A model generated the notes under the pieces. The model was given only the letters and a program-made list of their open reading frames with translations, was not told where the DNA came from and searched no databases. From Calycina herbarum (lineage: Eukaryota > Ascomycota > Leotiomycetes > Helotiales > Pezizellaceae), in the NCBI GenBank assembly GCA_001414485.1, contig LLEY01000011.1, positions 558,001-622,000 of the forward strand: a stretch of 64,000 bases of DNA, in the 5' to 3' direction. The translations under genes were made by a program, and so were the position numbers. Below, piece by piece: positions 1-14,000 of the stretch (position 1 is its first letter; each line of letters begins with the position of its first letter).

Positions 1-216
1 ATATAAAAGAAGAAAGAAGAATAAATACTTCTTATAAAAAGTATTAAAATAGTTTATAACGAAATATTACTCTACTTCTACTATACTTCTTAGAAGCGTA
101 GATATTTTATCGATTCCTCTTAATTCTCTTATTACTCTAAATACGTTTAGTTAAAGTTAAAATATAATAGGACTAACGATACCTAGGAAAAGAACGTTCC
201 CTAGGTAAGTAACTAG

Positions 217-480
217 GCCTCTATTAAAAAACAAGAGGAGAAGCTTAATAAGGAGGAGGAGGAAGCGATAGCGCGGATCCTACAGCTACAGAAGCAGAAG
301 GCCTTTCTAAAAGAAAGACGTCGTAAAATGTCTTATTAAAGGCTTCGTTTTCTCGACGAACTAGACGCTGCTAAGGAGGTAGAAAAGAAAGAGAAGGAGA
401 AGAGCGAGAAAGCAGAGAAAGAACAGCAGGAGACAGAGGTTATACGTCTAACAGCCTCGCCTATTCCTATTAGCTTCTAA
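217..480 (+). pseudogene. Antisense accessory ORF of the chromovirus (copy A)
   Basis: In copy A this frame runs opposite to gag-pol, between the chromodomain end and the 3' LTR side. It reads as a charged, Glu/Lys-rich, coiled-coil-like peptide beginning ASIKKQEEKLNKEEEEAIAR, with later segments FLDELDAAKEVEKKEKE and SPIPISF. One internal stop sits just after KMSY. The same peptide is recognisable in copy C (59983-60246) and in copy B on its minus strand. I do not recognise the family. It may be a third gene of the element, transcribed from the other strand, or a captured fragment. Function unknown. Confidence 0.5.
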
Positions 481-3400
481 TCTAAGCTAGGTCTTAACCT
501 AGTCTTTCTTAAGGCTTTTCCTTCTAATTATAAGATATAGGTAAACCTAGGTTTTACTAGTAGAATTCCTAAAGTTCCTCTAAGTAATAGTTAAGGTTAC
601 TTTTCAGTTCTTAAGTATTTTCTAAGTATAGATAATCTAACTATTTAATTAAGTATTTAACTTATCCTTTAATAAGTTTATAGTTAAGAATCCTCTTAAC
701 TTTATACTTAGTATTTAGGTTTACTAGTTAGATTTCTATATATAAAGCTAGTAAAGCTTCTAGTAGTACTAGTTCGAGTAAGAATATATAGAATACTAGA
801 TAGATGTTTATTATCTTTAGTAATACTAGTTTATAATTTAAAGGTCTCTTAACTCGTTTAATTTTAAATAGTCTAAGTTTCTTATAGTCTAGTTTATTAC
901 TTAGTATTTTTATATTAATATTTTTTTATACTAAGTAGACTTTATCTCTCTCTTTTAGTATTAGCTTCTAACTACGTCGTTTATTATAGTAGTACGCGTT
1001 TCTTTTAGCTACGAATTACAAGTTCTTTATAAGTTCTTTATATAACCTCTTAATTTTTAAGACCTAAATATAAACGAGCTGATTATCGATAGTTATAGAT
1101 AGTAGTTCTTAATACACTGTTAATTTATATCTAAAATTAGTATAGAATAGTATAACACGTATTATTTCTATTACTAAACTATTATAAGTAAACTATACTA
1201 GAAGTAGTAGTTCTACCTAGTTGTTTTACTAGTAGTTTACGTAATAACGAAGGTATGTCTTTACTACTTAATTTATATGTTCGTTTCTTCTATTTATCTA
1301 AGAGTAAAAAGCTATAGAAAGCTTTCTTTTTACTTCTAATCGTTTTATAAAAGCGATCTAAAACTTAGAGATAAAGAGTTTATCTCTATTAGATAGTATT
1401 TCTTCTAGTAGTCTATATCTTAAGACTACTTTCTTAAGGAATATAAATACTAATTCCTTAGCTATACTTAACTTTATATATAGTACTAAAATTATATATT
1501 TTATAAGTCGTTCTATAATAACTAGGATTAAGTTATACTTAACTTCTATTATTAGATCTTTAGATTTTAGTAGTTTAATAATAAAATCCTAAGATATTAA
1601 TTTCTAAGGTATCTATAGTATTAGAGTAGTATCTATCTATCTATAAGATATATAGTAGAAAGCCTTATTCCTAGTATAGGTATTATATTCTACTATTACT
1701 TCCTTAACTACTCTCGATACTTTATTAATATTATAATATTATTTAATCTACTAAAGTATTCTATAAACTCCTTAGTAACTATATACTAGTACTATATAGT
1801 ATTCTTTAACGAATTATTTTATATATAAAGTAGGAACCTAGAGTTTTCTATTCTTATATTACTTTTCTTCTATTAGAAAACCTTAAGTATCTCTTTCTTA
1901 AGCCTAGTAAATCTTTTCTCTCTAAGGATTAATATTTTCTATTATAGTAATCTTATATACTACTAGAGCTAAATCTCTATTTTTAAGAGTTTTTAAGATT
2001 ATAATCTTTTTATACTTCTTATTTCCTTTATATTCTAGCTTCTAACTAAGAGTATTAGCTCGAGGATTTAATATTCTCTTTATATAGTATATAACTATAT
2101 TAAATCCTTCTAGTATTTCTAACTATCTAGCTAAGTATCTAGTTATAAGTTCCTTAGTTATTATAAATATTCTAAGGCTTTTATAGTTAGATAAAACTAT
2201 AACCTAGTATTTTACTAGTTATAAATAAATCCTTTAGTATTCTAAAGCTAATACTATAGTTCTATTATACTAGGTTTAATATTTTAGAATAATATATAAT
2301 AGATATAAGTTTTTCTTTATTATTTAGTTATAGGTAGACTATACCTACTACTATATCTAAAACGTCTGTTTTAATTATACTAGGCTTATCTATATTAAAA
2401 TTATATAAAATAGGTTTTTCTATAAACCTTACTTTAATCTTTTAAAAAGTATCTTTAGTATATTTTATTCTAGATAAACTTAATAGCCTTTTTTACTAGT
2501 ACTAATATTAGTTTAGTAATCTTTATATAGTCTCTAATAAATAGATAATAAAAGTTTACAAATCTAAGAAAGAACTATATATCTTTAATATTCTCTAGTA
2601 ACTTCTAGTTTAGAATATTCTAGATCTTTACTAGATCTATTTCTATTTTCTCTAAGCTAAATACCTATTCTAGGAAAAGTATCTAAGTTACTCTAAACTT
2701 ATATTTTAAAAGTTTTAATCGAGAGTCTACTTTTATAAGTTATTATAAAACTTCTTTAATATATCCTTTATATTCTTCTTCCTTCTCTAAGAAGATTAGA
2801 ATATTATCTAGATAATAGATTACTATTACTTCTAGAAGATCTCTTAAAATATTATTATTTTATCTTTAATATATAACTAGTATATTATAAAGTTTAAATA
2901 GTATAACTATATATTTATAAAGACCTAATAGTAAGGCGAATACTATTTTCTATTTATCTCCGACTTTTATTTATATAAGTCTATAAGCGTTTTATTAATC
3001 TAGTTTTATAAATCGTACTACCTTATCTAACTTATTCTATAAGTATTAGCTAGCTAGCAGCGGATAAGCGTTCTTAACTATAGTATAATTTACTTCTTAG
3101 TAATTAATATATACTCTCTTATCTAGGTCGTCTTTTTTCTTAATAATAAGTATATTTAAGGTAATTAGTAACTTAGATTTCCTAATATATCTCTTTTTAA
3201 TACCTTTCTTTATATAACTTTCTATTCTCTATAGGCTTTTCTAGTTATATAACCGAAGCCTCTACTTCGAGAGGTAATAACTCTCTTTTATTTTAATTTT
3301 ATAATTCTATAAGCGATGTTCTAGTAAGGCTCGCAAGTCTTCTAGGTTTTTAAACAAAGCTCTAAATTCTCTATTCTATATAGGTATTTCGTTATCAGCT

Positions 3401-5295
3401 GTCTTACTAATTTATAAAAGACCCTAGGCTAGGTGTTCTAGTATATTAGAAGAGGTAGCGCTAACCTCGTTCTAGTCTTATAGTTATAATTATAAACCTA
3501 TATATTTATATTAACTAAAGGTTATTATTTAAGCCTTCTAGTTAATATCTAGATTATATTCTTAAATCTATAGTATACTAAGTATTACTTCCTTACTTTC
3601 TATTTTAATAATATTAAATTATATATCTAAATAGTATTCTTTAATATTAATCTTTATTAGAATAGTTTACTAATTAATAATTCTATCCTAGTATATAACG
3701 TCTATCCTATTAACTACTCCTAGGTAGTATAGCCTTATACCTTTAATTAGAACGTTTAGCTTCTTTAGAGCTAATAGAGAAAGGAAATTACCCGTCGCTC
3801 TAGAGTTAATTAAGACTCGGAGTCTCTTCTCTCTTATCTTTATAGTTATAATTAACTGATTTTCTCTAGAGGTAGTATTTAATTCCTTTTTTATAAAGTA
3901 TATCTTAAACCTTTAGCTATCTCTGTCTCTTTAACTAGATTTTAGAATAAAGGTTATCTTTTCTAAATCTATAGAAACTATCTTATATTTCGATCTATAT
4001 TCTATAATTTGTCTTAGTTCTAGTAGAGTTCTAATAAATCGTTTTTCTATAGACTAGTAGAATATAATATTTAGATAATATTATATCTAATTACCTATAG
4101 TTTCGTTTATAGTTTCTATAAACTATAATTCTCTAACTATTAAGTAGGAGAGCTCTAGTTTAATATAATAAACCTTAAATCTTTATTTACTATTATCTCC
4201 TTTCTAAGAGCCTAGGAAGAATATCACCTTTTCGTTATTAGAAAAGGCTATCTTATATATTAGACTATCTTCTATAGTTCTCTTAGATTCTAGAAGTATT
4301 CTTATAAAACATTTCTTTATAGACTAGTCTAATATAGCTCGTAGTTTATACTAAACCTATTTAATAGTTACTCTATATAAAGTTTTAGTAGTCTATTATT
4401 CGTCTTTTACTAGTTAGTAGAATTCCTAGATTAAGTTAGCTTAGAGGTTTATCTTAGTAACTCTAAATATCTACTAATCTCCTAATTCTTTAAATACTAT
4501 TATAACTCTCTTTTCTACTCTTAATATCTAATATTTCTTATTAATTACTAACTTATAATCTTAACTAGGTAGGTAGGTAGTAATATCTAACTTTAGGTAT
4601 CTATTATATTTATTAAACCCTTTTAGGTAATACTACTACTATTAAGTAGTATCGTCTTTTAAGTTAGTAACTATCTATAGATCTCCTTTCTCTAAGTAGT
4701 TATTTAGTATTATCTACTCTAGTTCTAGTTTCTTAAATTTAATAGTTTCTCTTCTAGTAATAGAGCTAACTATAGTTACTTAATCCTAATCGTTTTATAT
4801 TATTATATAGATAGTTAAGATAGTAGGATTGATTTCTTAAGTAAAATATAAGCTCTAAAAGTTAGGTTTCTAGCTTTCTATATACACCTATCTATTTCCT
4901 TTCTTAAAGATTCTAATAAATACCTATGTTTCCTCTTCTTTAGGTTTATATATTCTAGGACCTGCCTCTAATAAACTTATTAATAGTAGCGATTCGTATT
5001 CTACTTAAAGAGGCGATTTATAATCTATTTCCGACTATATATTATAATTTTCTTTAAGAAGTAGATCTCTATTATTATTAGTATCTTATACTCTACTAAC
5101 TTATAACTTAATTTCTTTATTTAGCTATAGATATATAACGCCTGCTATTATATTTAAGACATCTATTTCGATCTATATATTATATTCTCTAGCTTCGAGC
5201 TTCTTATTTATAAGTTTAATTTTATCGAGTAATACTACTTTCTTATAGACTATAGTATTAATTCGTCTCTTCTCTTTAGAGTCTTTCTTCTTACT

Positions 5296-5337
5296 ATACT
5301 TATTTACTCTATAGCTAGAGAGGCTATAGTTATAATA
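5296..5337 (-). pseudogene. Gag zinc knuckle with all four ligands changed to tyrosine (copy A)
   Basis: The frame reads YYNYSLSSYRVNKY. It has the spacing of a retroviral CX2CX4HX4C knuckle, but Tyr stands at all four metal positions. Cys to Tyr is TGT/TGC to TAT/TAC and His to Tyr is CAT/CAC to TAT/TAC, both RIP-type transitions. Gag RNA binding would be lost. Confidence 0.7.
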
Positions 5338-6223
5338 TAAGTTCTACTTACGTCGACGATTTCGCTTCTCCTAGGAAAGTTCTTCTTTCTTTGAAAAGGT
5401 TCTTTTCTATATAGCGTTTACCTTCTTATTATACTTATTAATATAGAAGTACTTCTACTTTTCTAACTCTTTACTCTTCTTCTTATATCTAAGATTACTC
5501 TTTCTAAATTCGTATAAATAGTTATCTAACTAGACAACCTTCTTAATTATACTTATAATAGTTTAGAACTATAAGTTCTATTTAGCTATTTCCTTAAAAA
5601 TATATACCTTTAATCCTCTATAGAAGAGTTTTATCAGAGCGATAGTATCTTATCTCGATTTTGTTCTATAACGTTAAAATTTATTAGTATAATCTATTAC
5701 TAATCTAGTTTAGATAGTATTAAAGTCTCTAAAGACTTTTCTAATAGTTACTTTAAATCCTCTCTAAGATTTAAATATAATCTTAGTTAATTCTATCTTT
5801 TTATCTTTATCTTTATTCTTAAAGAAGTCTTCTAAATATAACTAAGCCTATTCTAATACCGCTTCTCTTAGGTAGGAGATAGCGAAGATAGTTCGTAAGT
5901 TATAATTGCCTTCGAATTTGTCTAAGTTAAAATTAAAGTAGATGTTTATTTAAAGAAGGAACGAGTTAAGTTTCTTTCGCTTCTTATAATATATATCTAG
6001 TATCTTAACTTTAATAGATTTAAGTACTTCGACCTTATAAGACTCGGAGACGTCTAGTATACTAACGTTGTCGTTATTCCTAACTAACTATATACTAGCA
6101 GGTGTTCTTCTAGTAGCACTTCTAGATATTTCTACGACGTTGACTTAGCTAGTATTTAAGCTAGTTATAGCGGCGGGGGTTGCTAAGGCTATAGCGACTA
6201 AACTTCTAAGTAGGTACTTAAAG

Positions 6224-6669
6224 TGTAATAAAACTTAAACGAACTAAACAAAGATAACTAGGTCTCGAAGGTTAGTATATAGATAAGAAGTATAGATATA
6301 CCGGGTTATTTACTTAAAAGTAAACTCGTTACTTATATTAAAGATATTAAATAAGATAATAAGATTAATAACTAAAGTTAAGTACGAAGCTTCTATCTAA
6401 TAGCAGACGTGCTAGTATATATAGAACCTCTTATACTACCTAGATCTCTATATAAGCCTAGATCTCTAGATCTCTTTAGATCTCTTAAGAAATCTAAGAG
6501 GATCTATTATATAACTACTAACGGTTATCTAATAGTAAGATCCTAGAATATCTAAATACCTTTATATTACTGATTCTCTTCTATATTATCTTCTATTTCC
6601 TAGATATCGTACCTTATTCTATTAGAGCGCTGTCTAGACTACTTACTACGTATAACGTGATTTGTAATA
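6224..6669 (-). repeat. 5' LTR of chromovirus copy A
   Basis: This 446-bp block matches the LTR at 59219-59664, the solo LTR at 36746-37189 and the one at 22519-22965. Its plus-strand ends are TGTAATAAAAC and GATTTGTAATA; the less damaged solo copy reads TGTAACG and GTGACA, so the TA end here is a mutated CA. The flanking 5 bp on the right is gttag; its partner would lie left of the window. Confidence 0.85.
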
Positions 6670-7102
6670 GTTAGTATACTAGACGCCTCCGAGCTTTATA
6701 AGGTTAAAGTACTTAAGTCTATCAAAGTTAAGATACTAGACACGTATAATAGAAAGCGAAAGAAACTCGACTTATTCCTTCTCTAAATAGATATCTACTT
6801 TAACTTTAACTCTAATAAATTCAAAGGTAATTATAACTTATAAACTATCTTTACTATCTTCTACTTAAGAGGATTAGTATTAGAATAGGCTTAGCTATAT
6901 TTAGAAGATTTCTTTAAAAACGAGGATAAGAATAGAAAGATAGAATTAACTAAGATTATATTTAAATCTTAGAGAGGATTTAAAGTAACTATTAGAAAAG
7001 TCTTTAGAGACTTTAACGCTATCTAAACTACTATATATAAGCTTTTAGATTATACTAATAAATTTCTAATATTATAGAACGAAATTAGAATAGGATACTA
7101 TC

Positions 7103-7344
7103 TGTTAGAGCTTGTAGTAAGTACTAATAAGTTGAACTACAGAGGCTATCTATATATAAGAAGATTCGATTATTCTTTCTAAGCCAGAGTTCTTACTAAC
7201 TTATATACTTAGTTAACTCTTTCTAGAGAGTTCTACTAAGAGTACTCTCGAAGGTTCTATTACGTCTATGCGTTGCTAAGCGAGGTCACGTGAATACGTC
7301 GCTAGAGTACTCTAAGACTTATTCTACGAGTATAACCCTTGATA
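7103..7344 (-). repeat. LTR (3') of element D
   Basis: 242 bp, starting TGTTAGAGC and ending CCCTTGATA on the plus strand. It pairs with 14209-14450 with only scattered transitions. The target duplication ctatc lies immediately left at 7098-7102. Confidence 0.85.
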
Positions 7345-7751
7345 TTACCTCTCTTCCTACTCTTAAAGGTAGGTGTCTAGAGCTACTATGTCCTCTAACT
7401 TAGTAGTAGGTTCTTATATTAGGTTTACGTATCCTGTCTATTTAATCTTATACTCGAGTCGAGTACGAGAGCCTTTCTCTAAGAGCTTCTTTTGCTATTA
7501 ACCTAGTATTCTTTTAACTTACTATTCTATAGTATCGTCTACTAGTATTATAGGTAGTTGATTATCGTCTATAATTTAACTAGGCAGCGGGTCTATAGCT
7601 GCTAGCCTTAATAAGTCTATATTAAAGACATTATAGATACTAGGTAAGGTGTCTAGCCTATATATAGACAGGCTAATAACCTCGATAACTATAAACTTAG
7701 CGGATCGAGTGTCTAGTTTCTTACTAGCCCTATCTATCTATATATTCTATA

Positions 7752-9578
7752 ACGTATTTCCCGGGTAAGCCGATCACTCGGGTAAGCCGATTACTAAAAC
7801 ACTAAAACGCGACACTTAACTTAAAATTAAAATACTACTACTTAATTAAGCCCAACTCTCTAATAAAGAGGGTCGTATTCTTTTAGCTGTCTAAGCCTTT
7901 AATTTAGGTTATTTTAAGAGTATACGAGCTTATATTAAAGCCTACGACGTGTCTTATATAACCCTCTACAACTGAATACATAGAATCCCTTCGCGACGCG
8001 ATACTCCTTCTAATACTTAAAGACTTACCTCCGAAGAAGAGCGAGCTATCGTACGATATATTCTCGACCTAGACTCGCGTAGATTCCTACCTCGGCTAGT
8101 AGCTGTTCGAGAAATAGCAGACCTTCTTCTCTCTGAATACGACGCGCCTTCAGTAGGTAAGAATTAGACTTCTACCTTTATTAAACGCTATATAGAGATT
8201 AAAACGAAATTCAGCCGTAAGTACGATTATAAAAGAGCTTAGTATAAAGACCCTATAGTTCTTAGAGACTGGTTTAGGCTTATATAAAATATAATTACTA
8301 AATATAGGGTTATAGAGAAGGACATATATAACTTCGACGAAGCTAGGTTTCTTATAGAGGTTATTACAACTGCTAAAGTTGTTATAAGCTTAGAGTTAAG
8401 AAATCGTCTAAAGACTGCTTAGCTAGGAAATAGAGAGTAGGTTTCGATTATATAGAGTATAAACTCGTATAGTTAGACACTTCCTCTGTTTATTATTTTC
8501 AAGAGATAGCACTACCTCTTAGCTTAGTACGAGGAGTCAGGTCTCCTATAAGATTAGGTAATTACACTAAGTAAGAATAGATAGACGACAAACGAGATTA
8601 GATTTAAGTAGATTCAGTACTTTAATAAACATACAAAAGGTTATATAGTTAGGCGATATAGACTCCTTGTTCTTAATAGCTACGAGTTATATATTTCAGT
8701 TTAATTTCAGTAATACTATTAAGATAATAATATTATTACTCTCTATATACTACTACACTTATCTCACATTCTTCAGCCTCTTAACGTTAGCTGTTTTAGC
8801 CCTCTAAAGGTATTATATAGTAAGCAGATTAAGAATCTCGTTCGAGTTAGAATCTAGTATATTACTAAGCTTAAGTTCCTTTCTACATTTAAAGAGGTAT
8901 TCAAAGCTGTATTTATAGAGCAGAATATCAAGAGTAGATTCCAAGCAACTAGCTTAGTTCTATATAATCCTAAGAACGTGCTTTCTTACCTTAATCTAAG
9001 GCTAAAGACACTAACTCCACCCTCTATAAACGAGCTAAACTAGACCCTAAAGACGCTATAGAACGTAATAGAGCTTGGATTCTAGACTATATATCTTAAA
9101 AACCGTATTATATAATACTAAGATAGCTCTTCGATATTAATCAACGAGGTATTTGATCGGCTTACTAAGGGAGCTCAAATTATAATATATAGAGCTACTC
9201 TTATAAGAGCTGAAATTAAGACACTATAAGAGGCAAATCAGCTTAAAAAGAGAAGAGAGAGAAAGCGAAAGAGGCGTATTTACTAAGGTGGAAGTCTTAT
9301 AGTTAAGGAAGGTAAGGAAATTGTTTAAAGTATTTAAACTTAGTAGAAAGAGGGTAGTAATAATATATAGCGCCAGCGCTTAGAAGGTAAGCGGCGACGT
9401 TGTAGTTTATATAATCAGGTTAGACATAATACTTATATATACGAGGCACCTTAGGAATCGATTAATATATATAGCTAGAGGTTTTTTAATAGTGTTGTTG
9501 TAATATATTTAAAGTTGTAGTATTATCGCGTTTTAGTAATCGGCTTACCCGGGTGATCGGCTCACCCGGGAAATACGT
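7752..9578 (+). mobile_element. Fot1/pogo-type Tc1-mariner transposon 1, degraded
   Basis: Terminal inverted repeats of over 40 bp (acgtatttcccgggtaagcc at each end) are flanked by TA at 7750-7751 and 9579-9580. The plus strand encodes a broken transposase with a CENP-B/HTH-like start (LTSEEERAIVRYILDLDSR), the first catalytic Asp in NFDEARF near 8330, and a second catalytic segment SHILQPLNVSCFSPLK near 8766-8810. In that segment the expected Asp is Asn (aac, 8843 in frame being further downstream; the changed codon lies in the cttaacgttagc stretch near 8780-8791). Stops are frequent. It sits inside element D and must be younger than it. Confidence 0.8.
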
Positions 9579-12500
9579 TAAGCTTAAGTAAACCTTATCT
9601 CTAATCTTATACGTAAGAGCGGTATTCTATAAACGATTTACTTAAGTCTCCTAGTCTTATTATACTCTTACTATTAATAATTATACCTATTCTATAATAG
9701 CCTTAATCTTTGCTACTATTGCTTCGCTCTTTTAAATTAGTGTTTTTATGTTTATAGGTGCTACGACGTCTATTAAGAGGTCGATAGTCTATAACAGATA
9801 GCCGTGGCTGAGTTAGAAGAGGCTTATACCCGTTAATATTAAATCCCGTCTATTAAAAGCTAGCTGTACTACTAGTAGCTAGTTAGCCCAGTCGTCCTAA
9901 GCTATATTAATCCACTGCTATAGAAGCGTCTCGACTTTAGTATTTACTCGTTCCGTTAACCCGTTAGTTTATAGATAGAAGGCTATAGAGATCCGTTGTT
10001 TAATCTATAAGAAGTTATAAAGCGTCTTCTATGCTTGTCTAATAAATTACAGGCCTCTATTAGACACTATTGCTCTTAGTAGTCTATATAAGCTATAGTA
10101 TATAGTAATAAATAAGCGAGCAAATTCCTCTGATAATATAGTCGAGTTATAGGTCGTAAGAAGCACCTCTTTGCCTAAACGGTCTGTGAACACTGCTATT
10201 ATATTAGAGCCTTTACTTATAAGTAGTAGTCTAATAAAGTTAATAGAGATCTCCTACTATTACTACTTAGGAATTAGTAAGAGACGAAGCAGGCCTTGTT
10301 TATAATCTCTCTAGACCTTAGTACGTCTATAAACTCTATAGTTATAGATAAACTACTTAACTATAGTCTATAGGTTTAGCTAGAAGAACTCTCTTAAGAC
10401 TATTATAATTGTCCCGTTCTTACTAGGATAGCTTATAAGTGTAGAATTATAGAGTTCCTATATAATTACAGTCTATAGCAGCTTATAGTCGGGGACCTAT
10501 AGTCTACCTCTAAACCGTAAATCACTGTTCTTATTAACTAAGTAGTTAGAGATAGAGACTTTGACTAGAGAAGCAAGGTCTACTAGAAACACTCTATCTC
10601 CTTAGTAGACAATGTCTATAAAACGCCTAAAGTCCTTATTCTATACCTTTCCCTCTTTCTAGAGGTTCTGTAGTTGGTCTATAAACGCTTACTACGTCGC
10701 TACGTCGCTTACTTAATTCCTCCCGTTTATTAACACTAGTACTAGCTATATAGTATTTCCTTAAATCATTCTATCTAGAATTAATTATACTATTCTATAA
10801 TTAAGGCGTTTATCTCCCTTCTCTAGAAGGCCCTAGTCCCTTCTTATTAATATATCTAGTAGTCCTCTCTCTTTACCTAAGCGGTATTAGATTATTAGAT
10901 TAAACTTACTAAGTATTAACTGTTACTATATTTGTCTTTTAGATAGTTTATAGACTGTTATAAAGTACTTAAGATTCTTATAATCCGTAAGTATTATAAA
11001 CTACCTAATACTTTTTAACTCCGCTTCCTATTCCTTAAGATAACGAATAATAGCTAATAACTCTTTATTATATATTAAGTAATTATATTCAGTAGGTGTG
11101 TATTTCTTTAAGAAGAAGGCTACAAGTTATAAGACGTTATTCTTTACTTAAGAGAGCACGCCTCCTAAGCAATATATAGAGGAGTCTGTTTCTAAGACTA
11201 TCTCGTAATCTAAGTCAAACTGAGCTAGTACTAGAGCCTCTATAAAGGCCTGCTTTAACTGTTTAAAGGCTCTATTCGCTTCGTCTGTCTATTAGAAGAA
11301 TATATCCTTTTTAACAAGTCTATAGAGAGAAGCTATAATCTGTGAAAAGTCTTTAATAAACCGTCGATAGAAATTTATAAATCCTAGGAAGCTAAGGACG
11401 CCTTTTGCTATTATTAGTGCTTTCTAATCTATAATAGCTTGTATTTTAGCTAGGTTTATTTATAAACCTTTCTCTACTTTTATAATAAACCTAAGGTACT
11501 TTGTAGACTATACTTTAAATTCGTACTTATTAATATTAAGCTATAGCCTAGTATCTTAAAGCCTTTGTATTACTTTATAGATATACTCGCGGTACTAGTT
11601 ATAGGTGCTGTCTATAAAGACTAAGATATCGTTGATATATACTAAGACAAAGTTGTCTAAGAACTCTTAAAGTATATAATTAATATATCGCTAGAAAGTA
11701 CTAGGAGTATTTATAAGCTTAAAAGAGGTAATAAGCTATTTAAAAAGCCTAAAGCGTATCTGGAAAGCTGTTTTCCACTCGTTTCTCTTCTTAATTCGTA
11801 TCTTATAAAATATAGTAATAACATCTATTTTTATAAACTACTTTACTTTTCTAATCTAGTTAAGTATCTCTTAGATTAAGAGTAATAGATAGCGGTCCTT
11901 ATAAGTTAACTTATTCAGTGCCTAGTAGTTATAATAGAACTGTAGGCCTTCTTCTAGCTTCTATACGAAGAGTACTAGCGCAGCTGCTAGAGAGTTACTT
12001 ACTTAAATAAATTCCTTGTCTAGTAGCTCTGTTAGGGTTTTATAGAGTACTAATAGCTTGTCCTGTGATATATTATAGAGTAGCTCTTATAAGACTGTCT
12101 TCTTAGATCCGCTGTCTGTTTATAAAAGCTTAATACTATAATTAATTCCTTATTAGTATACTAGTAACTTGTTTACTTCTTTTCTATCGAAAGCTAGATA
12201 GAATTCTAAACTAATCTAGCTAGACAGCTTTGTCTACAGGTCTATATAATTCTTCTCTGCTAACGCTTTACTAATGTCTATAAGGCTAGCTAAGAAAACT
12301 TATAGCTTACGTTTATAATCTATAAGAAAGTAGAAGACAGCCGCGCTTACTTACTTATAAGAGTAAGACTTTTCTAGCTTATTATAAACTTCTAACCTAG
12401 AGTCTTAGAAGAGCAAGTATCTCTTAGCAGCGTTAAGTAAAGCTTGCTCTTTTCTTAACTAAGATTTTCCTAGAATTATTTTATAGCTCTTGATCTTAGG

Positions 12501-12965
12501 GACTATATAAGTATAAACCCGTTTCTGCTAATAGCCTCTAATGTCTATGCTAAAAGATACTACTTAGGATATAGTATCTTCTAATACTCCTTCTACTAAC
12601 TATAAATGCCTTAGTATGATTTATACGTAAGAGAGCTAATAACTATAGATAAAACGGTCTAAAACAATTCTATAGACTAAATACTCTAAATCTACTAAGG
12701 CTTATAAAGTAGCTACTCTATTTACTAAAGCTAATATAAGAAGAGGTTTTTCGTCTATATTCCTACTTAAAATGTCTCTAAGTGTCTATTACTAACAACT
12801 CTCTTCGTCGCCTCTACCTACGCTTTCTAACAGGAGCTACTAGTTTTCCGAATCTAAGAAGATATTACTATCTTCTTCTTCTAATTCTAGCACTACCTTC
12901 TTAACCTCTGCCTTCTGTTTATAGACCGAATCCGCTGTTATAGGTCGTCTTAGTAGTCTATATAG

Positions 12966-13007
12966 ACATTCTTAAATAAAATAACTAGTAGCTCTATAGC
13001 GAAGACA
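12966..13007 (-). pseudogene. Gag zinc-knuckle remnant of element D
   Basis: The minus strand reads CLRYRATSYFI-stop-EC. The CX2CX4HX4C spacing is kept; the second Cys and the His are Tyr and one residue is a stop. Two ligands survive. This fixes the direction of element D and marks its gag region. Confidence 0.6.
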
Positions 13008-14000
13008 GCGACTAGTATAAGTACGGTTGCTTCGTTCTTCCTAGGACACCTATTTAGTATACTTAGTACTAGTTATTAAGACTTTAGCAGGTGCCGGTTC
13101 CTAATCTATACCCTCTATAGATGCCTTATAGATGACTTTTAGTCTATTAGTAATATTACCGCTTGTTACCTACTATGTAGTATCTGTCGAGCGTTTCTAA
13201 GGGGTCTGTAGTATTTCTAGGAGAGTCTAGGCCCTAGATCTTAATATTCGAGCTTTATAAGCTCTTAAGCAGTCGTCTATTTCTTTAATAATAGAGTAGT
13301 AAGACTCGAAGTTAGGTTAAGAAGGAACTATAATTATCGTCTTAACTAACTCGTTACTAAGGATTCAGTTAAGAGATACCTTCTTTACATTGTTTAGCTA
13401 AGATCCTTCTCTAGACTTTATAAGCAGGGCTTGCTATTTTATAAAGACTTCTAGGAATAGTCTTAAGCCTTAGTAGAAGGATTCTAGCTTTCGTTACACT
13501 CTTTCCTTAGCTTACGAGTCTCTAAATATAAACTCTACTTAATCTAAGAAATCACTACTATTAGCTAGCTCTAGCTTACTCTGTTCTCGTACCTATACTT
13601 CTATTCTACGAAGCGCCTTACTCTGTAGAGATCTGTTAAGTACCTAAAACTTAACGTATTTAGTATATCTATAGTAGTCGACTTCGATTTTAGCTTATGT
13701 TTATTATAACTAAGCTTCTAGCTTGTCTAAGTCTCCGTAGAATTCCAGTAGCGGAGGAAGAGATTTCCTAGGTTTATTATCGTTGTAGACTATCTATAAG
13801 CAAGCTTTCTTATCCTTCTTTTACTTGTTTATAATCCGTAGATAATTGTTCTCTTAGGCAGATATTAACTGATTCTACTGCTCTTAAACATACTATAGGA
13901 ACTAGGCAGGTAGCTGATTTAATATACCGCCTTCTTATAGTTCTTCTATTATCTGTAAGTTCTATAAATACTATGAAATAGCTTATAAGTTCTAGTATTA

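Larger units (their letters stand above)
1..6669 (-). mobile_element. Ty3/gypsy chromovirus copy A, RIP-degraded, 3' end beyond the window
   Basis: Read on the minus strand this is a gypsy element. It has an LTR at the right end, a gag zinc-knuckle remnant at 5296-5337, an aspartic protease remnant near 3790-3811 that reads LINSRATGNF, a reverse transcriptase box YLDN at 2803-2814, and a chromodomain-like tail near 670-720. It matches copies B (14451-22491) and C (59665-64000) throughout. TAG/TAA stops are scattered in all frames, and most differences between copies are C/T or G/A, as RIP produces. The 3' LTR lies left of the window. The right LTR abuts the gag of copy B at 6670, so A most likely jumped into B in opposite orientation. 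It cannot encode working proteins. Confidence 0.85.
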
